A DNA stretch of 64,000 nucleotides from NCBI RefSeq assembly GCF_000761485.1, contig NZ_JPMX01000009.1, positions 1-64,000 on the forward strand, written 5' to 3'. This stretch comes from Modestobacter caceresii. Lineage in GTDB: Bacteria; Actinomycetota; Actinomycetes; Mycobacteriales; Geodermatophilaceae. Below the pieces are notes generated by a model that was given only the letters and a program-made list of their open reading frames with translations, was not told the DNA's origin and ran no database searches. The first letter of the stretch is position 1. Each line of letters starts with the position of its first letter. Made by a program: the position numbers and the translations under genes. This document shows positions 28,187 through 37,120 of the stretch, piece by piece.

Positions 28187-28877
28187 GCCCTCCCGGCCCG
28201 GGCGCGGCCGGGTCGGCTCCCTCCGCGCGGCGTCCCTCCAGGAAGTAGGCGCCCAGCGCCCCGGCCAGGGTCGCGAACACGGCGACGGAGTAGACGGCCA
28301 GGGCCACCTCCAGGAAACGGGCGAGACCGTGGTCGGTGTCCAGCAACGCACCGGTGATGGTGGCCATGGCCGCGTCGTGCAGTGCGGGGCCGTAGGTGTC
28401 GTAGGCCCCCACGACGTAGAGCAGCTGGCTGCTGCCGAGGACGACGACGCCGGTCACCGCGGCGAGCCACCCGATCCGGTTGGTGAGCAGCCGGCCGGCC
28501 GACCGGGAGCCGCGGATGGCGGCGGACAGCACGCCGCCGACGCGGGCGGTCCGCAGCAGGGTGAGGGCGCGGGCGAAGCGGAGGAACGGCAGCGCCAGGA
28601 AGATCAGCTGCCACCAGTTGCGCAGCCAGAAGCGGCGCTGGCTGGGCGCCCGGACCGCGCGGAAGACGAACTCGCTGACGAAGACCGCCCAGCAGATCCA
28701 GCCGAGGACGCTCAGCGTCGTCACCAGCCAGGGTTCCCGGGCCAGGGCCTGCCCCAGGACGATGAGCACGAACACCAGGCCGAGCACGCCCATCGGCCGG
28801 TCGAGCTTCGTGGCCAGCCCCTCCGTCTCGACCGAGGGGTCGGCGGGGGGCCGGCGGATCGTGCCCGTGTGGCGCAT
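28179..28877 (-). CDS. voltage-gated-channel-like membrane protein without K+ selectivity filter
   Basis: 232-aa integral membrane protein with the layout of a six-helix ion channel: helices at about 31-47, 54-73, 87-100, an S4-like segment RFARALTLLRTARVGG (about 100-115), 137-156 and 191-214. The place where K+ channels carry the T-V-G-Y-G-D filter reads TITGALLDTDHG, so the filter is missing. The last helix followed by YFLEG is typical of the family. It may be a degenerate channel, a voltage sensor alone or a channel of other selectivity. ATG 28877 starts just before RRPPADPS. Confidence 0.75.
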   Translation of the reverse strand: MRHTGTIRRPPADPSVETEGLATKLDRPMGVLGLVFVLIVLGQALAREPWLVTTLSVLGWICWAVFVSEFVFRAVRAPSQRRFWLRNWWQLIFLALPFLRFARALTLLRTARVGGVLSAAIRGSRSAGRLLTNRIGWLAAVTGVVVLGSSQLLYVVGAYDTYGPALHDAAMATITGALLDTDHGLARFLEVALAVYSVAVFATLAGALGAYFLEGRRAEGADPAAPGPGGLS

Positions 28878-29004
28878 GGAACAGCCCCTACCCACCTGCT
28901 GCCGGGGGTCGCACCTCGGTGTCCGGCACCCCGACGGCTCGCGGGGAACGAGGCCGCTCGGCCCTCCCGACGTGGGGGCGTTCAGCTGAGCGTCGGCGGC
29001 GCGC

Positions 29005-29469
29005 TCACCGGACCGGATCGAGCATGCGATCGAAGACGGCGCCAGTGCCCTGAGCCTGTACGTACTTGCCTGCCACGTCGACGGCCCAGTCCTGCCGTGA
29101 CCACGTCGTCGGGCGGTAGAGGCCCAGCGCGGTGTTGAGGAGGACGTCACCCACGTAGACGAGAGCGAACACGGAGTTGACGGCCTTCTGGCCGCGCAGC
29201 CCCCGGAAGGCGGCGACGCCGTAGGCCGCGCCCCACATGGTCCCGAGCGCGAAGTGCGTGACGTGGTTCAGGCGTCGGCGGCCTCTCCGTGTCGTGGGAC
29301 GGGCCGGGGTGACCTTCTCGGCGAAGTCAGCCGGGGCATGGCTCTCGTCCCGCTTGGTGAGGGGCATCTCCACGAACTCCTGGAAGGCCGTCATCACGAC
29401 GGTCCCGCCCACGCCCGCGACGACGCCGCGTCCGATCATGCTCGGCATCGAAGGCCGTTGTGTCCGCAT
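29005..29469 (-). CDS. hypothetical membrane protein
   Basis: 154-aa protein with two clear hydrophobic stretches (about residues 13-30 and 70-88) and a weaker one near 96-115, separated by a basic loop TTRRGRRRLNH. VTHFALGTMWGAAYG recalls small membrane proteins of the DUF1440 kind, but the match is only suggestive. The start could be ATG 29469 or the internal ATG at 29448. Lies alone between the channel-like gene and tRNA-Leu. Confidence 0.65.
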   Translation of the reverse strand: MRTQRPSMPSMIGRGVVAGVGGTVVMTAFQEFVEMPLTKRDESHAPADFAEKVTPARPTTRRGRRRLNHVTHFALGTMWGAAYGVAAFRGLRGQKAVNSVFALVYVGDVLLNTALGLYRPTTWSRQDWAVDVAGKYVQAQGTGAVFDRMLDPVR

Positions 29470-29591
29470 GCACGGCGCGTACCCGGCTGAGCCCCAGACA
29501 CACGGACTGTCATCGGGAGCGGGGGAGCCCCGGACACCGTCCGGGTGATCCGCGTGCTCGCACGGCCCGTCCGGGCCAGGAGGCGTCCCTG

Positions 29592-29672
29592 TGCGGGAGA
29601 GGGGAGTCGAACCCCTACGCCCGAAGGCACCAGATCCTAAGTCTGGCGTGGCTGCCGTTACACCACTCCCGC
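29592..29672 (-). tRNA. tRNA-Leu (anticodon UAG)
   Basis: The minus strand reads from 29672 with acceptor arm GCGGGAG pairing with CTCCCGC near 29593-29599 and discriminator A at 29592. The anticodon stem CCAGA/TCTGG encloses the loop CTTAGGA, anticodon TAG, for CUA and related leucine codons. A long variable arm (TGCCTTCGGGCG) marks a class II tRNA, and the T arm is AGGGGTTCGACTCCCCT. The CCA end is not encoded. No integrase or duplicated 3' end is nearby. Confidence 0.97.
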
Positions 29673-29735
29673 GTTGGGGGCAGTGTAGGAGCCTCCCGTT
29701 CGGCCGCGGTCGGACCGATCTGGCAGGCTGTCGCC

Positions 29736-30014
29736 GTGCCGAGGACCCCCGAGCAGATCCAGCAGGAGATCGACGCCGCCCGCGAGTCCCTGGGGGCGAC
29801 CCTGGACGAACTGGCGTTCCGCACGAACCCGCAGCGCCTGGCCGACCAGGGGAAGGCGAAGGTGCAGGAGTTCCTGCAGAGCCCGCCCGGGATCGCGATC
29901 GTCAGCGTGGTCGGCCTGACCGTGACCTTCGTCGTGACCCGGAAGATCGTCCGTCGCGTCCGGCACACCGACCGCCGGCGCAAGGTCGACGTCACCTACC
30001 GCCGGGTGCGCTGA
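29736..30014 (+). CDS. DUF3618 domain-containing protein
   Basis: 92-aa protein of a family common in actinobacteria, function unknown. It starts with the signature PRTPEQIQQEIDAARESLGATLDELA, a charged amphipathic helix, then a short linker, one membrane helix (about residues 51-68, GIAIVSVVGLTVTFVV) and a strongly basic C-terminal tail (RKIVRRVRHTDRRRK). GTG 29736 gives the standard family N-terminus. Confidence 0.85.
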   Translation: MPRTPEQIQQEIDAARESLGATLDELAFRTNPQRLADQGKAKVQEFLQSPPGIAIVSVVGLTVTFVVTRKIVRRVRHTDRRRKVDVTYRRVR

Positions 30015-30063
30015 CCCGGGCGTCGCGACCGGCTGGTCGCCGCGCAGGCGCACACTCGGCGGC

Positions 30064-30561
30064 GTGTACCCACCGCCCCGTGACCCCGTCGGACCCGGCC
30101 AGGAGTCGGTCTGGAGCTACCCGCGCCCGCCGTCGGCCGAGGTGACCGGACGACGCCTCGAGCTCACCCTCGGTGGTCAGGTGATCGCCCGCACCGACCG
30201 GGCCGTGCGGGTCTGCGAGACCAGCCACCCGCCGGTCTTCTACGTCCCCCGGGACGACGTGGCGGCCGGCGTCCTGGAGCGGGGCGCCGGCTCGTCGTGG
30301 TGCGAGTTCAAGGGCATGGCCACCTACTGGGACGCCGTCGTCGACGGTGTGCGCCACCCGTCGATCGCCTGGTCCTACGAACAGCCGACGGCCGGCTACG
30401 AGCAGCTGCGCGGCGCGCTCGCCTTCTACCCCAGCCGGCTGGACGCCGCGACCGTCGACGGCGAGCCGGTGCGCGCCCAGGCCGGTGACTTCTACGGCGG
30501 CTGGGTCACCGACGAGGTGGTCGGCCCGTTCAAGGGGGAGCCCGGCACGCGCGGGTGGTGA
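30064..30561 (+). CDS. DUF427 domain-containing protein
   Basis: 165-aa soluble protein of the DUF427 family, function unknown. The two typical halves are visible: VWSYPRPP ... VRVCETSHPPVFYVPRDDV, and SSWCEFKGMATYWD followed by SIAWSYEQP and LAFYPSRLD. WCEFKGxAxYW is the family hallmark. GTG 30064 opens the frame. It ends about 30 bases before the copper operon promoter and is not obviously part of it. Confidence 0.88.
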   Translation: MYPPPRDPVGPGQESVWSYPRPPSAEVTGRRLELTLGGQVIARTDRAVRVCETSHPPVFYVPRDDVAAGVLERGAGSSWCEFKGMATYWDAVVDGVRHPSIAWSYEQPTAGYEQLRGALAFYPSRLDAATVDGEPVRAQAGDFYGGWVTDEVVGPFKGEPGTRGW

Positions 30562-30566
30562 AGGGG

Positions 30567-30585
30567 TACCCCCTGGGGGTATGCT
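30567..30585 (+). promoter_or_regulatory. CsoR operator overlapping the -10 box of the copper operon
   Basis: TACCCCCTGGGGGTA (30567-30581) is a perfect 15-bp palindrome of the G/C-tract type bound by CsoR repressors. The adjoining GGGGTACCCC (30563-30572) is also palindromic. TATGCT at 30580-30585 is the probable -10 box, seven bases before the csoR ATG, so a bound repressor would block the promoter directly. Confidence 0.75.
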
Positions 30586-30592
30586 GAACGGC

Positions 30593-30886
30593 ATGACGGG
30601 CTACGCCGGCGACAAGGACCAGGTGCTCGCGCGCCTCAAGCGGGTCGAGGGCCAGGTCCGCGGCATCGCGCGGATGGTCGAGGACGACACGTACTGCATC
30701 GACGTCCTCACCCAGGTCTCCGCGGCCACCAAGGCACTCCAGGCGGTCGCGCTCGGCCTGCTCGACGACCACCTGGGCCACTGCGTCCGTGACGCGGTGG
30801 CCAGCAGCGCCGACGACGACGGTGCCGCCGCCGACGCGAAGATCGCCGAGGCCTCGGCCGCCATCGCCCGGCTCGTCCGTTCCTGA
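30593..30886 (+). CDS. csoR: copper-sensing transcriptional repressor CsoR
   Basis: 97-aa all-helical repressor of the DUF156 family that releases DNA when it binds Cu(I). The Cu(I) ligands C35 (DDTYCIDVL), H60 and C64 (DDHLGHC) are present, matching the C-H-C pattern of CsoR rather than the nickel or persulfide sensors. LARLKRVEGQVRGIARM is the N-terminal helix with conserved Arg and Glu. It is the first gene of csoR-copZ-copA and its start overlaps a matching operator region. ATG 30593 lies seven bases after a -10 box, so the mRNA is probably leaderless. Confidence 0.93.
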   Translation: MTGYAGDKDQVLARLKRVEGQVRGIARMVEDDTYCIDVLTQVSAATKALQAVALGLLDDHLGHCVRDAVASSADDDGAAADAKIAEASAAIARLVRS

Positions 30887-30923
30887 TCAGCTCCCTGACC
30901 CCGCTCCCGAGGAGAGAACCACC

Positions 30924-31130
30924 GTGCAGACCCTGGACTTCACCGTCACCGGCATGACCTGCCAGCACTGCGTCGCCTCCGTCACCGAGGAGGTCAACGA
31001 GCTCTCCGGCGTGCAGGAGGTCGTCGTCGACCTGGCCACCGGCCGGCTGCGCGTCGTCGGCGACGTCACCACCGACCAGGTGCAGGCCGCCGTGTCCGAG
31101 GCCGGCGACTACACCGCCCAGCCGGCATGA
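30924..31130 (+). CDS. copZ: CopZ-like heavy-metal-associated copper chaperone
   Basis: 68-aa HMA-domain protein that carries Cu(I) to the exporter. The binding loop is GMTCQHC near residues 10-16, with the beta-alpha-beta-beta-alpha-beta pattern filling the whole length ([27 protein letters not shown]). GTG 30924 follows GAGGAGAG. Its stop overlaps the copA ATG (ATGA), so chaperone and pump are translated together. Confidence 0.93.
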   Translation: MQTLDFTVTGMTCQHCVASVTEEVNELSGVQEVVVDLATGRLRVVGDVTTDQVQAAVSEAGDYTAQPA

Positions 31131-33412
31131 GCGCGGGGCCCCAGGCGGAGCCGTCTGCAGCCGGGGGCCCGGCCGGCGAGGGCCCGGTTGCTGAGGACGA
31201 AGTCCGCCTCGACATCACCGGCATGACCTGCGCGAGCTGTGCGAACCGGATCGAGCGCAAGCTCAACAAGCTCGACGGCGTGCAGGCCAGCGTCAACTAC
31301 GCCACCGAGGCCGCGACCGTCCGGTTCGACCCGGCCCGGGTCGACCCCGACCAGCTGGTGGCCACCGTCGCGGCCGCCGGCTACTCCGCCGCGCTGCCGG
31401 CGCCGCCGGTCACCGAGGACGACGCCGGGGCCCCGGACGAGGTGGCCCGGACGCCGGAGGCCGCGCTGCGGCAGCGGCTGCTGGTCAGTGCCGCGCTCAC
31501 GCTGCCGGTGCTGGTGCTGTCCATGGTCCCGGCGCTGCAGTTCGACAACTGGCAGTGGCTCGCGCTCACCCTGGCCAGCCCGGTCGCGGTCTGGGGTGCG
31601 TGGCCGTTCCACCGCGCCGCGGTGGTCAACGCCCGGCACGGGGCCAGCACCATGGACACCCTGGTCTCGATCGGGATCAGCGCCGCGTACCTCTGGTCGC
31701 TGTGGGCGCTGTTCCTCGGCGACGCGGGGATGCCCGGCATGCGCATGGAGTTCACGCTCCTCCCCGAACGGGGCGCCGGCACGCACGAGATCTACCTGGA
31801 GGTCGCGGCGGCGGTCACGGTCTTCCTGCTGGCCGGCCGCTGGGCGGAGGCGCGGGCCAAGCGCCGCTCCGGTGCCGCGCTGACCGCGCTGCTCGAGCTG
31901 GGGGCCAAGGACGCCGCCGTGCTGCGGGACGGGCGCGAGGTGCGGGTACCGATCGGCCAGCTCGTCGTCGGCGACCGGTTCGTCGTCCGGCCGGGGGAGA
32001 AGGTCGCCACCGACGGTGTCGTCGTCAGCGGCAGCTCCGCGGTCGACCTGTCGATGCTGACCGGCGAGAGCGTGCCGGTCGAGGTCTCCGCCGAAGACCG
32101 GGTCACCGGTGCGACGGTCAACGTCGGCGGCCGGCTGGTCGTCGAGGCGACCCGCGTGGGCACCGACACGACGCTGGCCCAGCTCGGCCGGCTGGTCACC
32201 CAGGCGCAGAGCGGCAAGGCGCCGGTGCAGCGGCTGGCCGACCGGGTCTCGGCGGTCTTCGTCCCCGTCGTCCTGGTCATCGCGGTGGCCACGCTGGTCA
32301 CCTGGCTGCTCGTGACCGGCGACGTCACGGCGGCCTTCACGGCCGCGGTCGCCGTGCTCGTCATCGCCTGCCCGTGCGCGCTGGGCCTCGCCACGCCGAC
32401 CGCCCTGCTGGTCGGCACCGGTCGTGGCGCCCAGCTCGGCGTGCTGATCAAGGGTCCCGAGGTGCTGGAGAGCACCCGCCGGGTGGACACCGTGCTGCTG
32501 GACAAGACCGGCACCGTCACCACCGGGCAGATGAGCCTGGTGGAGGTGGCCGGGCACCCGGAGACGCTGCGGCTGGCGGCCGCGGTGGAGGCCGGCTCCG
32601 AGCACCCGATCGCCCGGGCGATCGTCGCCGCCGCCGGTGAGCTCCCCGAGGTCGAGGGCTTCGCCAGTCAGCAGGGGATCGGCGTGCAGGGGCGGGTGGA
32701 CGGTCGGGACGTCGTCGTCGGGCGGGCATCGGCGATGCCCGGCCCGGTACCGGCCGACCTGGCCGCGGTGGTCGAGCGGGCCCAGCAGGCCGGGCAGACC
32801 GCCGTCCTGGTCGCCGTGGACGGCGCGGTCACCGGGGTCTGCGTCGTCGCCGACACCGTGAAGCCCACCAGTGCGGCGGCGATCGCACGGCTGCGGGAGC
32901 TGGGGCTCGCGCCGGTGCTGCTCACCGGTGACAACGCCGGTGCCGCCGCCGCGGTGGCCCGCTCGGTCGGGCTGGACCCCGACCGGGGCGAGGTCGTCGC
33001 CGGGGTGTTGCCCGCGGGCAAGGTCGATGTCGTCCGGGAACTGCAGGCCCAGGGCCGGGTGGTCGCCATGGTCGGCGACGGCGTCAACGACGCACCCGCG
33101 CTGGCCCAGGCCGACCTCGGGCTGGCGATGGGCTCGGGCACCGACGTCGCCATCGAGGCCAGCGACCTGACCCTGGTGCGGGCCGACCTGGACGCCGCGG
33201 TCGACGCCGTCCGGCTGTCCCGACGGACCCTCGCGGTGATCAAGGGCAACCTGTTCTGGGCCTTCGCCTACAACGTCGCGCTGGTGCCGCTGGCCGCCCT
33301 GGGGTTCCTCAACCCGCTGCTGGCCGGGTTGGCGATGGCGGCGTCCTCGGTGCTGGTGGTCACCAACAGCCTGCGGCTGCGGGCCTTCCGGTCCAGCGCG
33401 CCGGCGGCCTGA
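31127..33412 (+). CDS. copA: Cu(+)-exporting P-type ATPase
   Basis: P1B-type ATPase that pumps Cu(I) out of the cytoplasm, 761 aa. One N-terminal HMA domain with GMTCASC (C35, C38), eight predicted membrane helices, the A-domain TGES loop ([10 protein letters not shown]), the transmembrane copper site [13 protein letters not shown] near residue 415, phosphorylation motif DKTGTVT near 457, the P1B HP motif (SEHPIARA) and [10 protein letters not shown] near 649. YN in [11 protein letters not shown] and the MASSS motif in the last helices complete the Cu(I) site. Third gene of the CsoR-controlled operon. Confidence 0.97.
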   Translation: MSAGPQAEPSAAGGPAGEGPVAEDEVRLDITGMTCASCANRIERKLNKLDGVQASVNYATEAATVRFDPARVDPDQLVATVAAAGYSAALPAPPVTEDDAGAPDEVARTPEAALRQRLLVSAALTLPVLVLSMVPALQFDNWQWLALTLASPVAVWGAWPFHRAAVVNARHGASTMDTLVSIGISAAYLWSLWALFLGDAGMPGMRMEFTLLPERGAGTHEIYLEVAAAVTVFLLAGRWAEARAKRRSGAALTALLELGAKDAAVLRDGREVRVPIGQLVVGDRFVVRPGEKVATDGVVVSGSSAVDLSMLTGESVPVEVSAEDRVTGATVNVGGRLVVEATRVGTDTTLAQLGRLVTQAQSGKAPVQRLADRVSAVFVPVVLVIAVATLVTWLLVTGDVTAAFTAAVAVLVIACPCALGLATPTALLVGTGRGAQLGVLIKGPEVLESTRRVDTVLLDKTGTVTTGQMSLVEVAGHPETLRLAAAVEAGSEHPIARAIVAAAGELPEVEGFASQQGIGVQGRVDGRDVVVGRASAMPGPVPADLAAVVERAQQAGQTAVLVAVDGAVTGVCVVADTVKPTSAAAIARLRELGLAPVLLTGDNAGAAAAVARSVGLDPDRGEVVAGVLPAGKVDVVRELQAQGRVVAMVGDGVNDAPALAQADLGLAMGSGTDVAIEASDLTLVRADLDAAVDAVRLSRRTLAVIKGNLFWAFAYNVALVPLAALGFLNPLLAGLAMAASSVLVVTNSLRLRAFRSSAPAA

Positions 33413-33427
33413 GGCTGCCGGCGCGGC

Positions 33428-34048
33428 TCAGGCGGCGCGGCGGGCGGAGACCAGCGGCAGGACGACGTCGGTCAGCACCTCGTCGGCGAAGTCGGTCGAC
33501 ACCGGCTCCCCGCCGAAGAGCCAGCGCTGCAGGATCGGCGAGCTCGCCGTCGTGGCCACGGCGGTGCCCAGCGCCGCCGGCTGGACCTCGCCGCGGGCCT
33601 CGGCACGCTCCCAGACCTGGCGGAACGTCGAGCTCCAGACCTCCATCGGGCCGCTGTGGAAGGCCTCGCGCAGCTCCGGCTCGTGCGGCAGCGCCGACAG
33701 CAGCGACAGCGTGGCCGCACCGAGCGGTCCGTTGACCGCATCGACCAGCCAGTGCAGCAGGAGCCGGAGGTCGCCCTCGAGCGAACCGGTGTCGGGCGGC
33801 TCGATCGACTTCTCGCTCAGCTCGGCGACGGCGTCGGCGACCAGCTCGGACTTGGTCCGCCAGCGGCGGTAGATCGTGGCCTTGCCGACACCGGCGGCCG
33901 AGGCGACGGCGTCCATCGTCAGGGCCGCATAGCCCGACTCGGCCAGCACCCGCAGGATCGCTTGCCGGATGGCCCCGTCGCGGGAGGGATCACGCGGCCT
34001 CCCGCCGCGACTGGGGCGTGCACCATCGGCGGGAGACAGGGGAGGCAC
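33428..34048 (-). CDS. TetR/AcrR family transcriptional regulator
   Basis: 206-aa repressor. The N-terminal helix-turn-helix is AGVGKATIYRRWRTKSELVADAV (about residues 50-72), preceded by GRPRDPSRDGAIRQAILRVLAESGYAALTMDAVA. The rest is the helical ligand-binding domain. GTG 34048 is preferred: it lies seven bases after TAGTGT on the minus strand. An ATG at 34159 is in frame but would add 37 residues of low-complexity sequence and overlap the promoter of the divergent EAL gene. Targets are unknown; copA or the EAL gene are neighbours. Confidence 0.85.
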   Translation of the reverse strand: MPPLSPADGARPSRGGRPRDPSRDGAIRQAILRVLAESGYAALTMDAVASAAGVGKATIYRRWRTKSELVADAVAELSEKSIEPPDTGSLEGDLRLLLHWLVDAVNGPLGAATLSLLSALPHEPELREAFHSGPMEVWSSTFRQVWERAEARGEVQPAALGTAVATTASSPILQRWLFGGEPVSTDFADEVLTDVVLPLVSARRAA

Positions 34049-34168
34049 ACCTGGGACACTAGTCGAGTTGATCTTCCGCGGCGTGTGACCTCCCCCGTGC
34101 TGGGGACGGGCAGGACCCGGCCCGCGCGCCTGCGTGTTCGAGGGGTCACCGTCGGTCATCCTGCAGCG

Positions 34169-35248
34169 GTGAACGAGCCTGTGGACGTCGTTCGTCCCTC
34201 CTGGGAGACCCCCCAGCGTGCCCGCCGGCTGCAGCTGGCCAGCACGCTCAGCCACGTGCTGCCCAGCATCTCCCGGATCGCCGGGGCGATGGGGCTGCGG
34301 ATCGGCACCGCCCCCGGACTCCTGGACATCGTGGACGACGAGGGCGGCCGGCGGATCGACCGGCTCTTCCAGCGGCTGGCCCGGGAGCTCACCGCTGCCG
34401 AGACCGAAGCGGTCCGGGTGACCACCGACCCACCCAGCGACGGCGTCGCCCTGGCCACCCGGCTGCTCACCGCACCCACGCTCGCCGTCGAGCTGGCCCG
34501 CCGCGGGGTGACCGTGGAGATGGCGCTGCTCACCGACGCCGAGCTCTGGCCGGTCTACCAGCCGATCATGTCCCTGGCGACCGGCGGCATGGTCGGCCAC
34601 GAGGCGCTGCTGCGCGGCCGGGTCGACGGGCGCGAGGTCGGCGGCGGCGACCTGTTCTTCCTCGCCGAGCGGGCCGGCTGGCTGCGTCGGCTGGACCGGG
34701 TGGCCCGGGAGGCCGCCATCCGCGGCGCGGCCGGGTGGCTGGGCAGCGCGGACCTCTACGTGAACTCCGACCCGGCGGCGGTGCACCGGCCCTCGGTGTG
34801 TCTGGCCAGCACCGAGCGGGCGGTGCACGACAGCGGCATCGACCTCCGGCAGCTGGTGTTCGAGGTCGTCGCCTCGCACGCGGTGATCGACCACGAGCAC
34901 CTGCTCTCGGTGCTCGAACACCACCGGTCGCTGGGCTGGCGGGTGGCGCTGGACGACGTCGGCGTCGGCTGGTCCAGCCTGGCGCTGGTGAGCGTGGTGC
35001 GCCCCGACGTCGTCAAGCTCAGCAAGACCCTCGTCTCCCGGCTGCAGGAACCCGGTGCCCAGGCCATCGCCCGGGCGCTCACCGAGCTGACCCACCTGCA
35101 GGGCGGGGTCGTGGTGGCCGAGGGCATCGAGTCCGAGCGGATCGCCGACCAGGCACGGGCCGTGGGGGCCGACCTGGGTCAGGGCTGGCTGTTCGGCCGC
35201 CCGGTGCGCCCCGAGCCCGAGGCCGAACCGGAGCTCGCCTTCGCCTAG
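34169..35248 (+). CDS. EAL-domain protein, probable c-di-GMP phosphodiesterase
   Basis: 359-aa soluble protein. The first 120 residues are an Arg/Leu-rich helical domain of unknown type; the EAL domain follows from about 125. Most catalytic residues are kept: the EAL motif (GHEALLRG), the Asn in YVNSD, Glu in FEVVAS, ALDDVGVGWSSL (both Asp), Lys in VVKLSK and Glu in VAEGIES. The aspartate normally after the lysine (KID) is serine, so activity is likely but not certain. GTG 34169 sits just after CATCCT and fits a leaderless start. Divergent from the TetR gene. Confidence 0.85.
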   Translation: MNEPVDVVRPSWETPQRARRLQLASTLSHVLPSISRIAGAMGLRIGTAPGLLDIVDDEGGRRIDRLFQRLARELTAAETEAVRVTTDPPSDGVALATRLLTAPTLAVELARRGVTVEMALLTDAELWPVYQPIMSLATGGMVGHEALLRGRVDGREVGGGDLFFLAERAGWLRRLDRVAREAAIRGAAGWLGSADLYVNSDPAAVHRPSVCLASTERAVHDSGIDLRQLVFEVVASHAVIDHEHLLSVLEHHRSLGWRVALDDVGVGWSSLALVSVVRPDVVKLSKTLVSRLQEPGAQAIARALTELTHLQGGVVVAEGIESERIADQARAVGADLGQGWLFGRPVRPEPEAEPELAFA

Positions 35249-35844
35249 GGGCAGCCGGTGTTCCAGCCGGTCAGTGCCTGCCACTCGTGGTCGAACCCGA
35301 GCGTGCCGTACCGGCCCGTGGCGAGGGGGAGCAGTGCGCCCTGCTCCGGGCCGAAGCCGATCCAGCGGGCGGCCAGGACCCGCAGCACGTGGCCGTGCGC
35401 CACGAGGGCGACGTCCCCGTCGGCCAGCAGCGGGCGGGCCTTCTCCAGTACCCGGTCGACCCGTTCGGCCACCTGCGCCAGCGTCTCGCCCGGGGTCTCG
35501 CCGGGGACCGTGCCGTCGTGCCACAGCGACCAGGAGTGGCCGACGCGCTCGCTGATCTCCGGCGTCGTCAGCCCCTCCCAGCCGCCGTAGTCGACCTCGA
35601 CGAGGTCCGGCTCCAGCTGGGCGTCGATGCCGCCCTCGAACAGCCCGGCGAGCTCGGCGGTGTGCCGGGCCCGGACCAGCGGGCTGACGAAGGCGTGCGT
35701 GATCTCCCGCTGACCGAGCACCGGGCGCAGCCGTCGGCCGTCGTCCTCGCCGTGCGGCAACAGCGGCAGGTCGGTCAGGCCGGTGTGCTGCCCGCTCGCG
35801 CTCCACTCGGTCTGCCCGTGCCGGACGACCACCAGCTCACCCAC
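35245..35844 (-). CDS. histidine phosphatase superfamily protein (phosphoglycerate-mutase-like)
   Basis: 199-aa phosphatase of the branch 1 histidine-phosphatase family. VVVRHGQTEWS holds the phospho-accepting histidine and arginine, HAFVSPLVRARHTAEL the second arginine, a conserved acidic residue sits in EVDYGGWEGLTTPE, and ALVAHGHVLRVL has the second histidine. Substrate unknown; acid phosphatase or phosphoglycerate-mutase-like activity are both possible. GTG 35844 follows GAGGA and overlaps the end of the upstream MFS gene by eight bases, so the two are coupled. Confidence 0.88.
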   Translation of the reverse strand: MGELVVVRHGQTEWSASGQHTGLTDLPLLPHGEDDGRRLRPVLGQREITHAFVSPLVRARHTAELAGLFEGGIDAQLEPDLVEVDYGGWEGLTTPEISERVGHSWSLWHDGTVPGETPGETLAQVAERVDRVLEKARPLLADGDVALVAHGHVLRVLAARWIGFGPEQGALLPLATGRYGTLGFDHEWQALTGWNTGCP

Positions 35845-37120
35845 GACGTTCCTCCCCTGCGGGGACCGGTACCGGTCCCGCCTCGGTTGCTGCCTCGGTC
35901 CGGCCACCGGCGGACGCCGTGCCGGCCACGGCCATGACGACCACTGACCCCAGGATGACCAGCAGCGGCGCGCTCCAACCACTGCTCGCCTCGTGCACGG
36001 TGCCGATCACCAGGGGGCCGGTCGCGGCCACGACGTAACCGCCACCCTGCACCATCGCCGAGAGACGGCGGTTCTCGGTCAGGTCCCGGGACCGGCGGAC
36101 GATCGCGATGAAGACGACGGTGATGCCGCCGCCCTGGGCGATCCCGGCCAGCGAGCACCACAGGGCCCACAGCGACGGGGCGGTCAGCAGCCCCAGCGGC
36201 AGCGCCGCCCAGACGACGGTGACCGCCAGCAGCACCATGGACGGGCGCTTCCACCAGGCCACCAGTGCCGGGACGGCGAAGGCGCCGACCACGGCGAACA
36301 CCTGGAACAACGCGGAGCTGGCCCCGGCCGCCGCCCGGGTCATCCCGTTCACGTCGGCCAGCAGGGTGGGCAGCCACGCGGTCGCCCCGTAGTAGCTGAA
36401 CGCCTGGCCGGCGAAGGCCAGCGTGAGGCCCCAGGCCGCCGGCTGCCGCCAGACCGAGCGGCCGGGCGCGACCGGTGCCGGCGGAGGCGGCGCGGTGCCC
36501 GCCGCCTCGGCCGCGGCGGCGCGGGCGACCTGCTGGCGCAGTGCGGCGGTCCAGACGGTGGCGGCGACGACGACCAGGAGCCCCCAGGCGGCCAGCGCGA
36601 CCTGCCAGCCGACCAGGTCGGCGAGTGGGGCGGTGAGGGCGGAGGTGAGCGTGGAGCCGATGTTGAGCGCCGCCGTGTAGGCGGCGGTGACCACGTTGGT
36701 GGCGCCGGGGAAGTCGCGGCCGATGACGACCGGGACGACGACGTTGCCGACGGTGATGGCCAGGCCGATGACGACGGTGCCCGCGATCGCAGCGGTGGGG
36801 CTGCCCAGCGAGCGCAGCAGCGTGCCGGCGAGCACCCCGGCCATCGAGACGACGACCGCGCGGTGGACCCCGGTGCGGGCGATGAGCAGCGACGCCAGCG
36901 GAGCGGCCAGCCCGAAGCAGAGCACCGGGATGCTGGTCAGCAGCCCGATCGTGCCGGTGGAGACCCCCAGGTCGGCCCGCATGGCGTCGACCACGGGGGC
37001 GATCGCCACCAGCGGCCCGCGCAGGTTCAGTGCGACCAGCACCACCCCGGCCAGCAGGAGGAGCGGCACGGCGGTCGCCCCGGCCCGCCCTCTGGGTCGC
37101 GCCAGGCCACCTCGTTGCAC
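35837..37120 (-). CDS. MFS transporter, CynX/NimT type
   Basis: 427-aa twelve-helix major facilitator protein of the CynX/NimT group (cyanate or nitroimidazole-type carriers); substrate cannot be told. LNLRGPLVAIAPVVDAMRADLGVSTGTIGLLTSIPVLCFG at the N-terminus is the group's signature, with an acidic residue after helix 1. A Pro/Ala-rich loop separates the two halves. GTG 37120 follows a strong GGAGGAAGG site; the longer frame to 37249 has no family-like sequence. Coupled to the downstream histidine phosphatase. Confidence 0.87.
   Translation of the reverse strand: MQRGGLARPRGRAGATAVPLLLLAGVVLVALNLRGPLVAIAPVVDAMRADLGVSTGTIGLLTSIPVLCFGLAAPLASLLIARTGVHRAVVVSMAGVLAGTLLRSLGSPTAAIAGTVVIGLAITVGNVVVPVVIGRDFPGATNVVTAAYTAALNIGSTLTSALTAPLADLVGWQVALAAWGLLVVVAATVWTAALRQQVARAAAAEAAGTAPPPPAPVAPGRSVWRQPAAWGLTLAFAGQAFSYYGATAWLPTLLADVNGMTRAAAGASSALFQVFAVVGAFAVPALVAWWKRPSMVLLAVTVVWAALPLGLLTAPSLWALWCSLAGIAQGGGITVVFIAIVRRSRDLTENRRLSAMVQGGGYVVAATGPLVIGTVHEASSGWSAPLLVILGSVVVMAVAGTASAGGRTEAATEAGPVPVPAGEERRG

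Noticed and set aside
29592-29672. tRNA-Leu as an integration site of a mobile element
   Set aside because: No integrase, no second copy of the tRNA 3' end and no change in composition nearby.
34049-34159. Longer TetR start at ATG 34159
   Set aside because: The extra 37 residues are low-complexity and the region overlaps the promoter of the divergent EAL gene.
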